Numbered from the stretch's first letter, positions 8,100 to 17,756 are shown. The stretch: DNA of 64,000 nt from AP-15 sp963772965 (GCA_963772965.1 CAVYZU010000013.1:62001-126000), one strand, 5' to 3'. Numbers and translations: made by a program. The notes: generated from the sequence alone by a model not told the origin.

Positions 8100-10889
8100 T
8101 CAATGCACTGAGAAAACTTTCATCACTTCGTCGCCGAGGTGGTTGATGACTTTGACAGCGATGCGGCCTGATTTTGGTTTTGGGAAAGGGCGTGATGTCG
8201 AACTGCGCAGGCTTTCCCAGGCTTCTTCGTCGATCTCGGCTTTTAATGTGGTTTTCAGGGCCTTGTAGGGATCGGTCGACGCGCCGAGGAAATAGGCGTG
8301 GCGGATGAAAAAGCTCTCCTCGTTGTAATCGGTGTCCAAAAACCACAACGCAATTGTCTCGGGTCCGCCCGAGTTGACCTCGCCGGTTTGCGGGTGGAAG
8401 ACATCGACTCCCTTGATAGTCACTCGAATCTGATCATCGTCGACCGGCTCGATCTCGATGTCCGGTTCGCCAAAGACAACGAACAGGTTGCCGCTGGCCG
8501 TGGTTTTCAGCGCGTCCGCCATGTGCAGGTCGTTATTCATCCTGGCCTTCAGGATAGGGATGCGGCCCAACCGGTCGAACTCGGCGGAATGGGCGTCGAA
8601 ATTGAAGGCACAGGCGATCACGACATCAAATCGGGCATCCGCAGCCTCACGAGCCGACGCAACGAGATCAGCGCGCGCGACGGTGCCGAATTCGGGGCCG
8701 AGGAAAATCGCAGCACGACGCTCCTGGTCACCCTCCATGTAACGTCCTTCAGCGCAAATCAGGTCGCCGGGCCAGGGTGCCAGGGAAGTAAAGGCGATGC
8801 GATCTTCCTTGTGGGCCTGTTGGACGCCAGCCGTCTTGAGGTTTTCGAGCACCATTTGCACGAAATCGGGCGTGCCTTCTCCCCACTCCGCGCCTTTTTC
8901 CGCCAGATCGAGCGTGTCGATCAGGCTGTCGTCCGCATCGACCGCGAGCACGCGATGTGGGGACAAGCTCTCGACCGTGAATGGGCCGGAGACGCGAATG
9001 CGCGAATTGTCGGGATAGGGCTTGCCGTAGAGATATTCGGACTCGGCCCTGGCGGCGATCGAGGCGTCGATTTCCTTCTGCCGGGCGATCCGTGCCGTCC
9101 ACCACTCGGTGTGCAGCTTCGATGCCTCTGCGGGCCAATCCTGTGCTGCCTCACGCGGTATCTCCCATTCCTCCCAGGACTTACCCAACGCAGCGTTCAA
9201 GCGGCTCCGCAGCAGCTCTAAGGTTTCCTGTGATCGCTCCCAAATGACATCTATCTCGGCGTTATTGGCGATCGACTTCAGGGTGATGTGCGGCACCCGC
9301 TCGTAGACGAACCCCTGGCGAATGTCGTTGTGGGTTGGCGTCTCTTTCGGCGGCGTTCCGGTAACCTCGCCTTCCTTGCGCTGTCCTTCGGGGCTATCAG
9401 CAAGCAGGTAGTACGGATAGCGCGCGCCCATGACGCGAGCACGGGCGAGAGCCAATGCCACCCGTGATGTGTCTATTGTGATCCATCTCCTACCCCATTG
9501 CTCGGCGACGTAAGCGGTCGTGCCGGACCCACAGGTTGGATCGAGCACGAGGTCGCCGGGGTCAGTCGTCATCAAGATACAGCGTTCGATGATCCTGGAC
9601 GAACTCTGGACAACATAGAGCTTCTCTTCCGAAAATCCCGTCATCACAACATCGTCCCAAACATTCGCTGTGGGATACACCGCGAAATCGCTTAGGAGCC
9701 GCCTATACATCAGGGTATTTCCGATTGGGTGTAGGCGTCTTGCTCGCCCCAATCGTGCAAATCCAATTTCATGCGTCTTCCAGAATCCCTTCCCTGGAAA
9801 GTAAGAGCGGCCTTCACATGGGACCGGGAAGGAACCCGGTGGTCGTTGACTAGTGAGGTTGTCCGGGGCGAAAACCTCCCATCCATTTAGATTTTGGATC
9901 GTTTCTAGCTCGGCTCTCTTCGGTCGGCGGGTTTCGGTTCGTTCCTGGTTGATTATCCAGCGATATTGAGTTGTGCCTTCCTCCCCTATGACCTTCCTTC
10001 TATATAGATGACGAAATTTTAGTTTTTCACAATCACGGGCAAAAAATAAAACGTAATCAGTTATTCCAGCAAGATTTTCACTCGTTGAACTACTGGTCTT
10101 GGTTATAGTGATTAGCGAAATGAAGTTATTGTCTCCAAATACCTCGTCCATTAAGGCTCGAACGCGATGTATATTTTCGTCCCCGATCTGAACGAATATC
10201 GCTCCCGCATCAGCAAGTAGATCACGAGCAATCGTCAGTCGGTCGCGGAGATAAGTTAGGTAGGAATGTATGCCATCACGCCATGTATCACGGAAGGCTT
10301 TAACTTGTTCCGGTTCGCGAGTGATGTGATCTTTGTTGCCGTCCCTTACGTCGCGGGTGGTCGTCGACCACTGAAAATTTGAGTTGAACCTAATACCATA
10401 GGGCGGGTCGATATAGATGCACTGCACCTCCCCGCGCAGCCCTTCGCGCTCGGCGAGGCTCGCCATCACCGACAGGCTATCGCCGAGGATCATCCGGTTC
10501 GACCAGTTTGCGTCGTGCTGATAGAACTCGGTGCGGGCCTCCCTGTCCGGTAGGCCATTGAAATCGGCGAACAGATCAGGCATCGGCGGGTTCGCTTCCG
10601 CCCGACGCTCGCGGCTTTGCTTCAGCAGATCATCCACCAGCACCTTCGGGTGGATCTTTTCCTGGATATAGAGCGGCGGGACTTGGAGGATCAGGTCTGA
10701 CCAATCTTGCTCGTCCTTACCGCGCCAGACGAGTTGCGGGTCGAGATCACGGTTGCGCCGTTCGTAGGCGATGCGGATCGGGGTTTTGTCCTTCTCATCC
10801 ATAACCGGCTCAAGCTCGGCGGTCGGAATGTTGCGCCGCTTGTCCTTGTGGCGCAGCGTCTCGACGCTGAGTGGCTTGCTTTTCGCCAT
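8100..10889 (-). CDS. mod: Type III restriction-modification DNA methyltransferase (Mod)
   Basis: 929 residues. Beta-class amino-methyltransferase order: catalytic motif IV DPPYG (161-165) first, and the AdoMet-binding motif LDPTCGSGTT around residue 450. The region between is the probable target-recognition domain, and its DNA (about 9.6-10.1 kb) is lower in GC, as is usual for swapped recognition domains. It methylates adenine or cytosine exocyclic N in the recognition site and is needed with Res for cleavage. The 400-residue C-terminal extension is longer than in simple Mod proteins and matches the large Mod type found with Res of this kind. Start ATG 10889, 12 bases after the 10902 gene. 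Confidence 0.9.
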   Translation of the reverse strand: MAKSKPLSVETLRHKDKRRNIPTAELEPVMDEKDKTPIRIAYERRNRDLDPQLVWRGKDEQDWSDLILQVPPLYIQEKIHPKVLVDDLLKQSRERRAEANPPMPDLFADFNGLPDREARTEFYQHDANWSNRMILGDSLSVMASLAEREGLRGEVQCIYIDPPYGIRFNSNFQWSTTTRDVRDGNKDHITREPEQVKAFRDTWRDGIHSYLTYLRDRLTIARDLLADAGAIFVQIGDENIHRVRALMDEVFGDNNFISLITITKTSSSTSENLAGITDYVLFFARDCEKLKFRHLYRRKVIGEEGTTQYRWIINQERTETRRPKRAELETIQNLNGWEVFAPDNLTSQRPPGSFPVPCEGRSYFPGKGFWKTHEIGFARLGRARRLHPIGNTLMYRRLLSDFAVYPTANVWDDVVMTGFSEEKLYVVQSSSRIIERCILMTTDPGDLVLDPTCGSGTTAYVAEQWGRRWITIDTSRVALALARARVMGARYPYYLLADSPEGQRKEGEVTGTPPKETPTHNDIRQGFVYERVPHITLKSIANNAEIDVIWERSQETLELLRSRLNAALGKSWEEWEIPREAAQDWPAEASKLHTEWWTARIARQKEIDASIAARAESEYLYGKPYPDNSRIRVSGPFTVESLSPHRVLAVDADDSLIDTLDLAEKGAEWGEGTPDFVQMVLENLKTAGVQQAHKEDRIAFTSLAPWPGDLICAEGRYMEGDQERRAAIFLGPEFGTVARADLVASAREAADARFDVVIACAFNFDAHSAEFDRLGRIPILKARMNNDLHMADALKTTASGNLFVVFGEPDIEIEPVDDDQIRVTIKGVDVFHPQTGEVNSGGPETIALWFLDTDYNEESFFIRHAYFLGASTDPYKALKTTLKAEIDEEAWESLRSSTSRPFPKPKSGRIAVKVINHLGDEVMKVFSVH

Positions 10890-10901
10890 TGGTTGTTCCC
10901 C

Positions 10902-11321
10902 CTACACCGGTGCGCCGCTCGAATTTTCCACGCTGCCTTCAGCCAACAAAGCTCGTCCTTTATCAGTTAGCTCAAATCGGCTGTTTTGCTCTAGATTGAG
11001 GACGACGCAATCGGAAAGCAGCATGGCTTTCATCACTGCTCGATCGGGAAATAAATACCCGTCAACGAGTGGAATCCCGGTAGCGTAGAATATCGGTTCT
11101 CCAATCTCGATATACGCTCTTAAATAGGCGATGCTGCGGGGCGAATTGTAAGGCGGACAAGTGCCTTGGTTCTCCTTCCACCAGCAAGGGTCGCTACCGG
11201 AACGGTTCTGTTCTTTAGCTGGCAGCTTGTTTGTAGAAGCCGGTTTTCCATCAGCCTCTCGACAGTGTTTATCCAGGACGTGCTTAGCGTCTATGTGTCT
11301 AATTCGGCGAATGGATTTCAT
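10902..11321 (-). CDS. Small winged-helix-like protein between res and mod
   Basis: 139 residues. Start codon overlaps the res stop (ATGA, 11318-11321), indicating translational coupling, and its TAG stop is 12 bases before mod. The N-terminal half is basic with Cys and His residues (DKHCREADG, DPCWWKENQGTCPPYN). The C-terminal half reads like a winged-helix or PadR-like end (MKAMLLSDCVVLNLEQNSRFELTDKGRALLAEG). Not recognised as a named family. Its fixed position inside the operon suggests a function tied to the restriction system, such as regulation or a specificity accessory. That role is inference. Confidence 0.7.
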   Translation of the reverse strand: MKSIRRIRHIDAKHVLDKHCREADGKPASTNKLPAKEQNRSGSDPCWWKENQGTCPPYNSPRSIAYLRAYIEIGEPIFYATGIPLVDGYLFPDRAVMKAMLLSDCVVLNLEQNSRFELTDKGRALLAEGSVENSSGAPV

Positions 11322-14300
11322 CCAATTGCCTCTATAGCTGCTCGACCGGCGACGAACCGTTCAATCAGCGCATCGAACCCTGCTGGGATCGCGTAAATGT
11401 TGGTGAACTCGGCGAAGGCCCAACGACCATATCTGCCGAGATTGTTGACCCCCGGCACCCAATAGGCGTCCATCGTGGTCGCTTTTTCCTTGGCGTCCTC
11501 GCCGCGATAACCCTTGATCTCGACGATCAGATTGAGTGGATCATCGCGTCCGTCATCGATCTGGACGATGAAATCGGGCAGGTATCGTTTCGGCGTCGAG
11601 CCGAGCAAATAGGGGATCTCGAAGCCGAGGCTCTGGTTTTTGACATAGGCGCGAACGCGCGGATGAGCCTCGGCGACGCGACAGAATTCGGCTTCCCAAT
11701 CGCTGTCGCAGATCACCCAATTGACATGGCAGCGGCGGTGATCGGTTTTCCAGCGAGTGGGTTTTGAGGTCGTGAAGTTGACGAAGCGGGTCGAGCCGGT
11801 CGGATTGTAGGGATTCAGGACTGCTTTTACCGGACGCTCGCCGACCATTGACGCCGTGATCGCTGCCTGGATGCGATTGCAGGCCATGTCGGCGATCGAG
11901 GGTAGAGCACTTGGGCCTCTTTAGTGCCAACGCACCGCAGATGGCCGCCTTCCAGCCACTCACGAGTGATTCGCTTTAATTGGCCAAACAGGTAAACCTT
12001 CGGCTCTTCTCCGGGGTCGCGGAATTTGCTGAACAGCAGGTGTTTGGTGAGCCGGAATAGTATTGTCGATCGGCGGATCTCATCGAGATGTTCGACGGTC
12101 AAATCAATCGGCTCGCCGATGATGCCCTGGTTCCGGGTGACTGATGGCCCGACGAGATCGGGGGTCAATTCCAGCACCGAGTTCCGGTCAAATCTGGCGG
12201 TTAGCCGTTCTTCGGGTAATTCGACCCGATAGCCCTCAACTCGCGGAAAGGTGATTTCGAGGGGGTCGCGATCGGGCCGAACGGCATTTACTCGGATCGT
12301 CTCGCGCGGTTTGACAGGCGGTGCAATGACCGGCTTGGCGGTGAAGTCGAACGGGATGCCGAGGATGTCGGCATATTCAACATTGAGCAGTTGTTCCTCG
12401 TTGAGATCGTAGGACTGTCGACGCAATCCGCGCCCGACGACCTGTTCGCAAAGAAGCTGCGTGCCGAAAGCCCGGACGCCGAGAATGTGCGTAACGGTAT
12501 TGGTGTCCCATCCCTCGGTCAGCATCGAGACCGAGACGACGCAGCGGATCGATTCACCGAGTTGACCTGGCTTGCCGACCGTATTCATAACCTCGCGTAA
12601 CAGGCCTTGGTCGGTGATGTTTTCCCCGGCGCGGATGTCACCGGTGCGGGCCACAATCTCACGGCGGAACCGTTCGATTTCGTCGCCGGCCATATCCCGG
12701 AACCCCTTGTCGAGTGCTTCACCCGATTCGAGTTGTTCGCTGTCGATCAACAGCGTGCGCGGTCGTGGTAGCCGATTGCCGTGCTCATCGTGATTACGGA
12801 AAAGCTCGAAATGGCCGGGAACAAAGGCTTCCGTGCCGTCATCGTTCGCACGAACAAAACCCGAGATGTAGTCGTAGACGAGCTTTGATGCGGCGGTGTT
12901 GTTGCATACCACGATGAACACGGGCGGGACGGCAGTGCCGGCCTCCTGCCATAGCTCAAAGGTCTTTGCGTAATGCCCATAGAGGGCATCGAGGGCCGTC
13001 TGAAGCAGTTGCGGTAGTTTGAGCGGATCGAGCACACCCGATTTACCTCGGCCCTTCTTTGGCATACCGGTGCGAATATGATCCCATAGGTTGCGGAATT
13101 TCGGCATGTCGCCGCCTGGAATATTGTCGGCGACCGGGACCCGAGGCAGCTTGACGATGCCGCACTCGATCGCATCCATCAGCGAGAAATCACTGACCGT
13201 CCACGGGAACAGCGTGCCCTCGGCGTAGCCTGAGCCACGCAAGAAAAACGGAGTCGCGGATAAATCATAGAGGCCAGCAATGCCGAGCTTACGCTTGACG
13301 ATCTCGATACCCGAAATCCACAGCCGCGCCGCCTCGTTGTTCTTTTTCGCCTCCTCCTTGTCCTCGCCCTTGAGGTCTTCGGCGATCTCGGCCTGTGGTT
13401 TGGCGCGGTAGCAATGGTGGGCTTCATCGTTCAGCACGACGATGTTCTTGAGGCCCATCAGATCGCCGATCGCCCGGCGCAGCATTTCGCCCTCGGTCTC
13501 GATCGTGTCCAACTTAGGGCCATGGCCCTCCAACAGCGCGCGCCCGGTTTTCGATACCTCAATGCGCTCGCGGCGGCGAAAGGCGTGGTAGTTCGTGATG
13601 ACGACCTTTGCTCGCTCGATGTCGCCGAGCATGTCGGGCGGCACCAGCTCGCGCGTCCGGTAGTAGTTGCTGAGATCGTTGGGGTAGAGGACAGTCAGCC
13701 GATCCTTGATGGTGATGCCGGGGGTCACGACGAGGAACGCGCGGGAGAATTGACGACTGCCTGGATGACGGACGGCGTTAACGGTCTGCCATGCGATCAG
13801 CATCGCCATCACGGTCGTCTTGCCGGCACCGGTAGCCATTTTCAGTGCGAGGCGGATTAGCTCTGGGTTCGATTGCTCATTGGCCGCGCGAATGTGCGCC
13901 CAAAATTTCGCGACCGCTGCACCCCGTTTTGCCACGACTTCGGTTAGCCAAATGACCGTCTCGACCGCCTCGATCTGGCAGAAGAACGGGCGGATGTCCT
14001 GGAATTGATGATGCCGCCAATGCTGGAGCAATCGGGCGGTCTCAGGGGTTACCTGCCACTGATCGGGATTGGGTAATTTGCGCCAATCTTCCACATAGCG
14101 GCGGATCTCGTTGATGATTGGGGTCGGGTTATATTCCTGCTCCTCCGTCGAGAGCCCATGCCCACTGTCGAACACAAAACCGGGCTGGTTTTGAGCGCGC
14201 CGCCGCTTCTGCGGCTTTGGCACCGGGGTCAGGAGTTTGGAATCACGGCGTTTTGGGAGGATCTGGTTCGTTGGTTGACCGTCATCGTCCAATTCCCAAT

Positions 14301-14358
14301 GTCGATCAGGGTAGGCATACGGCGAGTTGAGAATAGGCCGCTCGAAAAAGCTCTGCAT
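11318..14358 (-). pseudogene. res: Type III restriction subunit (Res), frameshifted before nuclease domain
   Basis: Start chosen at ATG 14358 (GGAGAGG upstream) rather than 14391. First frame: superfamily-2 helicase with Walker A ATGAGKTT (175-182), DEAHH near residue 308, and later motifs including GRGLRRQSYD. At + strand 11900-11902 (a GGG run) one base appears missing: the helicase frame goes off to a spurious tail ending at 11827, while the continuing frame gives P-SIADMACNRIQAAI and about 189 residues with the PD-(D/E)XK signature (LPDFIVQIDD, then IVEIKGYRG). Read together this is a normal-length Res that translocates and cuts DNA with Mod. As written, the nuclease is detached, though the second frame has an ATG (11887) and could be made separately. 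First gene of the operon. Confidence 0.85.
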
Positions 14359-14520
14359 CCGATACCTCTCCCTGCCGCCCCATTCGGTCACCCCAAAACC
14401 CGCGCCGAACGGTCGCGAAGATTCCTAGAATATGCCGCCGGTTGGGTTTCTTATGTGTTTCCTTTTGCGAGTTGGCCGGGTCCGGCACCAGTAGACGCGC
14501 GATGGGCTCCGGCACACACG

Positions 14521-15048
14521 ATGTCCAACTACGCCAAGCGGCTTTCGACCATTTGAAACCGGCTCGGGTCTTTGAGGAGCGGTATTGGATTCCGCCGATC
14601 TCGGAGCGGGATTCGAGTTCGCCGGCACGCGCATTCAGCTGATCAACCCGCAGCGCGGCATCTTCAAGCCCGGCAAATGGCCGGGTTGCTGTCCATCCGA
14701 ACCGTGTTCGCCGGACGAGGCAGGCGGGTCTGGTATGACGATCAGCGCGAGGCCCACCAGCAGATCTACGCCGGCGATGATGTGGTGGAATACGCCTTTT
14801 TGGGCATCGACCTGAACTCGCCGGATAACCGCTGGCTTCGGGATGCGAATGCTAACCTGATCGGCATCGATCCCGATTTCCGCATTCATGTTTCCGATCG
14901 GTTGCTCGAAATACATGATGGCCCATTTCTCGAACTGGGCCTCAAAGGGATCGCCGGTAGATTGATCGAACCGCCGCGACGCAAAGAAGATCGTCCGGAT
15001 CGCGACCAACTCGCTCTGCGGTTTGAGCAATTCAAGAGGGCTGCCTAA
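14521..15048 (+). pseudogene. Eroded HNH restriction endonuclease-like gene
   Basis: Pieces of one protein appear in three frames: QLRQAAFDHLK (from about 14525), then GFEFAGTRIQLINPQRGIFKPG (about 14608-14680), then LLSIRTVFAGRGRRVWYDDQ through a C-terminal LIGIDPDFRIHVSDRLL and KEDRPDRDQLALRFEQF to 15048. From memory of the family (putative restriction endonucleases with an HNH core), some 130-150 residues that should lie between NRWLRD and LIGIDPDF, including the HNH catalytic region, are missing. At least two frameshifts plus an internal deletion make it non-functional. Divergent from res. Confidence 0.65.
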
Positions 15049-15126
15049 ATGGCCTCGACCCATTCGTAACTGGATCCGCTGACTGCTCGATCTGAAATCA
15101 ATAAGCCCGATATCGAAAAATCCGAT

Positions 15127-15141
15127 ATTCTATTATAGAAT
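15127..15141 (+). promoter_or_regulatory. Perfect AT-rich palindrome before the 15148 gene
   Basis: ATTCTAT-T-ATAGAAT, a 7+1+7 perfect inverted repeat ending 6 bases before ATG 15148, preceded by two GATAT words (GATATCG, CCGATAT, 15109-15128). Its size and position suit a repressor site overlapping the ribosome-binding region or an operator of the XRE regulator encoded at 16113-16349. Site inferred from symmetry only. Confidence 0.4.
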
Positions 15142-15147
15142 GGGTGG

Positions 15148-15498
15148 ATGCCCGACGTTAAACACATCGCTACGGTCGCGCTGTCGTCTGTGCTGACCGC
15201 GTGGGAGAATGGTTACCCACCACTCCCCGACACGATCCATGAAATGCGCCTCGCGCACTGCCTGGTCGCCCAAGGGGGGTCGACGTCCGATGAGCTGCAC
15301 TCGTTCTTGGGCGAGGGCTGGGTTGTCCGGTGTCGTCGCAGTCACCGACGAGACATGAGCGACACAAACGCTGTCACCGAGGCCGAATATGCGGTCGCGC
15401 AGATCGGGGCACTCGCTGCCCGGCTCGACCTAGCGGAAGGATTCGTGGCCTCTCTGGTTCGACCGATTTTCCGCCGCATCGAGCGAGAGTCGCTGTGA
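15148..15498 (+). CDS. Hypothetical protein, first gene of a two-gene cassette
   Basis: 116 residues, ATG 15148 just after an AT-rich palindrome. Soluble, mixed alpha/beta composition with HCLVAQGG and a C-terminal helical stretch (VTEAEYAVAQIGALAARLDLAEG). The stop overlaps the start of the next gene (TGATG at 15496-15500), a mark of translational coupling with the membrane protein that follows. No known domain recognised. Confidence 0.55.
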   Translation: MPDVKHIATVALSSVLTAWENGYPPLPDTIHEMRLAHCLVAQGGSTSDELHSFLGEGWVVRCRRSHRRDMSDTNAVTEAEYAVAQIGALAARLDLAEGFVASLVRPIFRRIERESL

Positions 15499-15965
15499 TG
15501 TCAGCCGTCGCTGTGATCTTCGGCGTCACGATGATGATTGCCGCCGTGCTGATTTCCCCAACCGGTCTTCACAACCTGATCCACAGCGCGTCGCTTTGTG
15601 TGGCGTTGGGGTTCCTTCTGCCATTCGCGGATTGGCCGATATTCCTGACCGTTTTCGCTCTTCCGCCATCGGGAAGTGGTCGTGCGGCTGCTGTCCTTAA
15701 GCTGTGGATCGCCGCCACTGTTTTGGCAACCGCTGTCATTAACCTCATAATGGCCGTGCTGGACTATTCTCCTACGCGACCAGGGTTAAATCCGACTGCG
15801 GGTTTTTTGCTCGCCGGATTTGTGGTCTGCATGTTCACCGCATGTGGTATTTGGGGCGGCTTCGCAGCAATTCTTCCGCCGCACATTGCAATTCGCGGGG
15901 CATTGGCGACAGGAGCTTTGCTGTTCGTTGCGGTTGCGGGGATCGGTTTTCTGCTCTTTGGGTAG
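15498..15965 (+). CDS. Small four-helix integral membrane protein
   Basis: 155 residues from ATG 15498, overlapping the upstream stop. Four hydrophobic segments are evident: VAVIFGVTMMIAAVLI, SLCVALGFLLPFADWPIFLTVF, LWIAATVLATAVINLIMAV plus FLLAGFVVCMFTACGIWGGF, and ATGALLFVAVAGIGFLLF. No catalytic motif and no named family recognised. Coupling to a small soluble protein and nearness to a divergent XRE regulator give a layout like small membrane-effector cassettes in accessory regions, but no function can be claimed. Confidence 0.6.
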   Translation: MSAVAVIFGVTMMIAAVLISPTGLHNLIHSASLCVALGFLLPFADWPIFLTVFALPPSGSGRAAAVLKLWIAATVLATAVINLIMAVLDYSPTRPGLNPTAGFLLAGFVVCMFTACGIWGGFAAILPPHIAIRGALATGALLFVAVAGIGFLLFG

Positions 15966-16112
15966 GACGGGAGGGCTACACGACCTCGACTGGCACCGGT
16001 TACCAGAAGCCGCTCGGCGAGCCGCAGGCGACCCTCTGTCCTGACCCGACTATTTCCCCGGCTGGTCCTGCTTTGCCCTCAAGGGCCTCGGCAGGGCCGT
16101 CCGTGGCGACAA

Positions 16113-16349
16113 TCACAGAGTCGACTTCGCAATCTCAGTAAAGACAGCGAGTGGGTCAGCACCCAGCACCCGGACGATCAATAGAAACTCCAGGACATCA
16201 ACCCGCCGCCACCCACGTTCGTAAGCCGATACGAACGACTGCGGCTTTCCGAGCCGTGCAGCCAACTCTAGTTGCGTAAGGTTTGACTTACGTCGAGTGG
16301 CCGCCAACGCAGTCCCGACAATTTCGTATTGCTCGGGCCGAACCCACAC
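16113..16349 (-). CDS. XRE-family helix-turn-helix regulator
   Basis: 78 residues forming little more than a single Cro/C1-type HTH: LAATRRKSNLTQLELAARLG, then PQSFVSAYERGWRRVDVLEFL, then an amphipathic helix. No sensor domain, so it probably acts as a dimeric autoregulated repressor. The gene lies between the membrane cassette (convergent, 15498-15965) and a divergent small gene at 16495, with an AT-rich palindrome upstream. Typical of R-M controller, TA or phage-type regulators. Confidence 0.85.
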   Translation of the reverse strand: MWVRPEQYEIVGTALAATRRKSNLTQLELAARLGKPQSFVSAYERGWRRVDVLEFLLIVRVLGADPLAVFTEIAKSTL

Positions 16350-16407
16350 TGCCCGCTCCCTATGCGAGAATCGTGATTAAATCAGAAGATCCAATATCAG
16401 AAATTAC

Positions 16408-16421
16408 CATATTCAGATATG
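16408..16421 (+). promoter_or_regulatory. Palindrome in the divergent XRE/small-gene promoter region
   Basis: CATAT-TCAG-ATATG, a perfect 5+4+5 inverted repeat inside a local AT-rich stretch between the minus-strand XRE gene (start 16349) and the plus-strand 16495 gene. It shares the ATATTC and GATAT words with the 15109-15141 region, consistent with one regulator binding both, but the two palindromes are not the same sequence. Confidence 0.35.
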
Positions 16422-16494
16422 ATACGGGTCGCCTTCGGACGTCGGCATTGGCTGTCGTACCCGATCGGATTCCCCAACGGCGAATGGAGCAGAT

Positions 16495-16671
16495 ATGGCG
16501 AGTGGTCAATCCTGGGAAGCGACGATCCGGCTTCCGCAAAATGGCGACCAAGTGCGGGTTCAGGTTGTCGCCCCGTCGCAGTTCAACGCGAAACAGATGA
16601 TCGAGCTTCAGTACGGGCGAGACAGCGTTCTCTTTGGGCCTGTTCGGGTGGATTTGACGAGAACCGTGTAA
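16495..16671 (+). CDS. Small conserved-looking protein (58 aa)
   Basis: ATG 16495 with GGAG eight bases upstream, ending TAA 16669-16671. The peptide starts MASGQSWEATIRLP, continues QVRVQVVAPSQFNAKQMIE and ends LQYGRDSVLFGPVRVD. It has the composition of a compact beta-alpha-beta fold. I recall similar very small proteins (W-E-A-x-I-R-L-P then Q-F-N-A-K-x-M-I-E-x-Q-Y-G) in conjugative or island regions of proteobacteria, with no assigned role. Divergent from the XRE gene, with a palindrome between. Confident that it is coding, not about function. Confidence 0.6.
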   Translation: MASGQSWEATIRLPQNGDQVRVQVVAPSQFNAKQMIELQYGRDSVLFGPVRVDLTRTV

Positions 16672-16979
16672 AGCCTACCGGAGCGGGGCAGTCGAGGGTC
16701 TCGCGATGCCCTGGCCCGACCTCGGGCTGTCAAATCAATGTCCGCAGAACCTCAACCGCAACGCGCCTGATCAGAAGCTCACGCCTCGCCAAATGGGGAC
16801 ATCGGCGCCCAACGGCAACAAATCGGAATGCCGTCCAATACATGCCCCTGAGGCGTACTGCCGCTGCAATCTGGCCAGGGCGGCAAACCCGGATCATAGA
16901 CACCAGGCAAGCCAGCGAAAGGCGGAGACGGTTCCGGGTCCGGTTCCGACGAAACGACTACCGCCCTCATGCCTCTAGT

Positions 16980-17190
16980 TAACCGCGTTTGACGGCGGTA
17001 AGAATCCGATCAGGTATCGCGGGTTCGACAAGAGTCCAATCGCCGTCTATCGAGACGATCGCAACATCGCCGATTTCATATCCGCCGTACTATCAACAAC
17101 CGCATCTTCCGGTTGCGACCAATCCACCGCCCAATCGAGCGCGGTCTCTTGGACGGCTTCCAGGGTTTCGGCTTCAACATAAAGCCCGTT
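16980..17190 (-). pseudogene. Decayed small gene, frames GLYVEAETLEAVQETALDW / YEIGDVAIVSIDGDW
   Basis: On the minus strand one frame reads NGLYVEAETLEAVQETALDWAV before breaking, and the adjacent frame continues GYEIGDVAIVSIDGDWTLVE and ends VKRG with TAA at 16980-16982. The two parts fit as one short acidic protein split by a frameshift. No start identified and family unknown. The rest of 16672-17400 shows no intact gene. Confidence 0.35.
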
Positions 17191-17406
17191 GTTTGCACGA
17201 CTTTAAGAATGTACTTTGCGATCAGATTGTATTTCAAATTTCAGCCGACATTATCGTCGAGTATCTGGAATATTGGTTTAAAGATGAGTTCAAAAATCGG
17301 TACATCTCTGTACTTAGAAAATTTCTTAGATATTTGTCTTGATGGCAAGGAAAATTGAACCATATCGCATAATACTAATGTCATAGTGTCAGTATAGGGA
17401 TGCGAC

Positions 17407-17730
17407 ATGAGCAGATATGCGAATCGCGTGATGTACGGTTTCACCGAAAAGGTCTCGAAATCGGAAATCGAACACATGAGGCTTTTCACTCGTCAAGATA
17501 TGCTCGACGCGGGATTCACTGAGAATGAAATTTGGTATCTAGGCCCGCCAGACTTTAGGATCAAACGCGGACGATACAATACGCAAGGCTCTCAACTCTT
17601 TTGGAAACTGGGGCGCGTACTGCGGTACCAACCATGTTTCTACACGATGTTGGCGGCCCGGCGCAAGGCCAAGGCCGACCAGGAAGCCCGGATCGCCGAA
17701 CGGCGAGCGGCTCGGGTTGCCGTCGGATAA
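17407..17730 (+). CDS. Hypothetical protein followed by a terminator
   Basis: 107 residues, ATG 17407. N-terminal half is neutral (MLDAGFTENEIWYLGPPDF); the C-terminal third is strongly basic and helical (ARRKAKADQEARIAERRAARVAVG), as in nucleic-acid-binding tails. Upstream lies an AT-rich stretch with inverted ATACT/AGTAT words near 17372-17395, a possible operator. A strong hairpin follows the stop, supporting a genuine transcription unit. No known domain. Confidence 0.55.
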   Translation: MSRYANRVMYGFTEKVSKSEIEHMRLFTRQDMLDAGFTENEIWYLGPPDFRIKRGRYNTQGSQLFWKLGRVLRYQPCFYTMLAARRKAKADQEARIAERRAARVAVG

Positions 17731-17756
17731 TTTCCCAATCAAAAAACGAATAAGAA

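Noticed and set aside
16419..16982. 187-residue plus-strand frame
   Set aside because: Arg/Ser-rich out-of-frame translation overlapping the better-supported 58-residue gene at 16495-16671.
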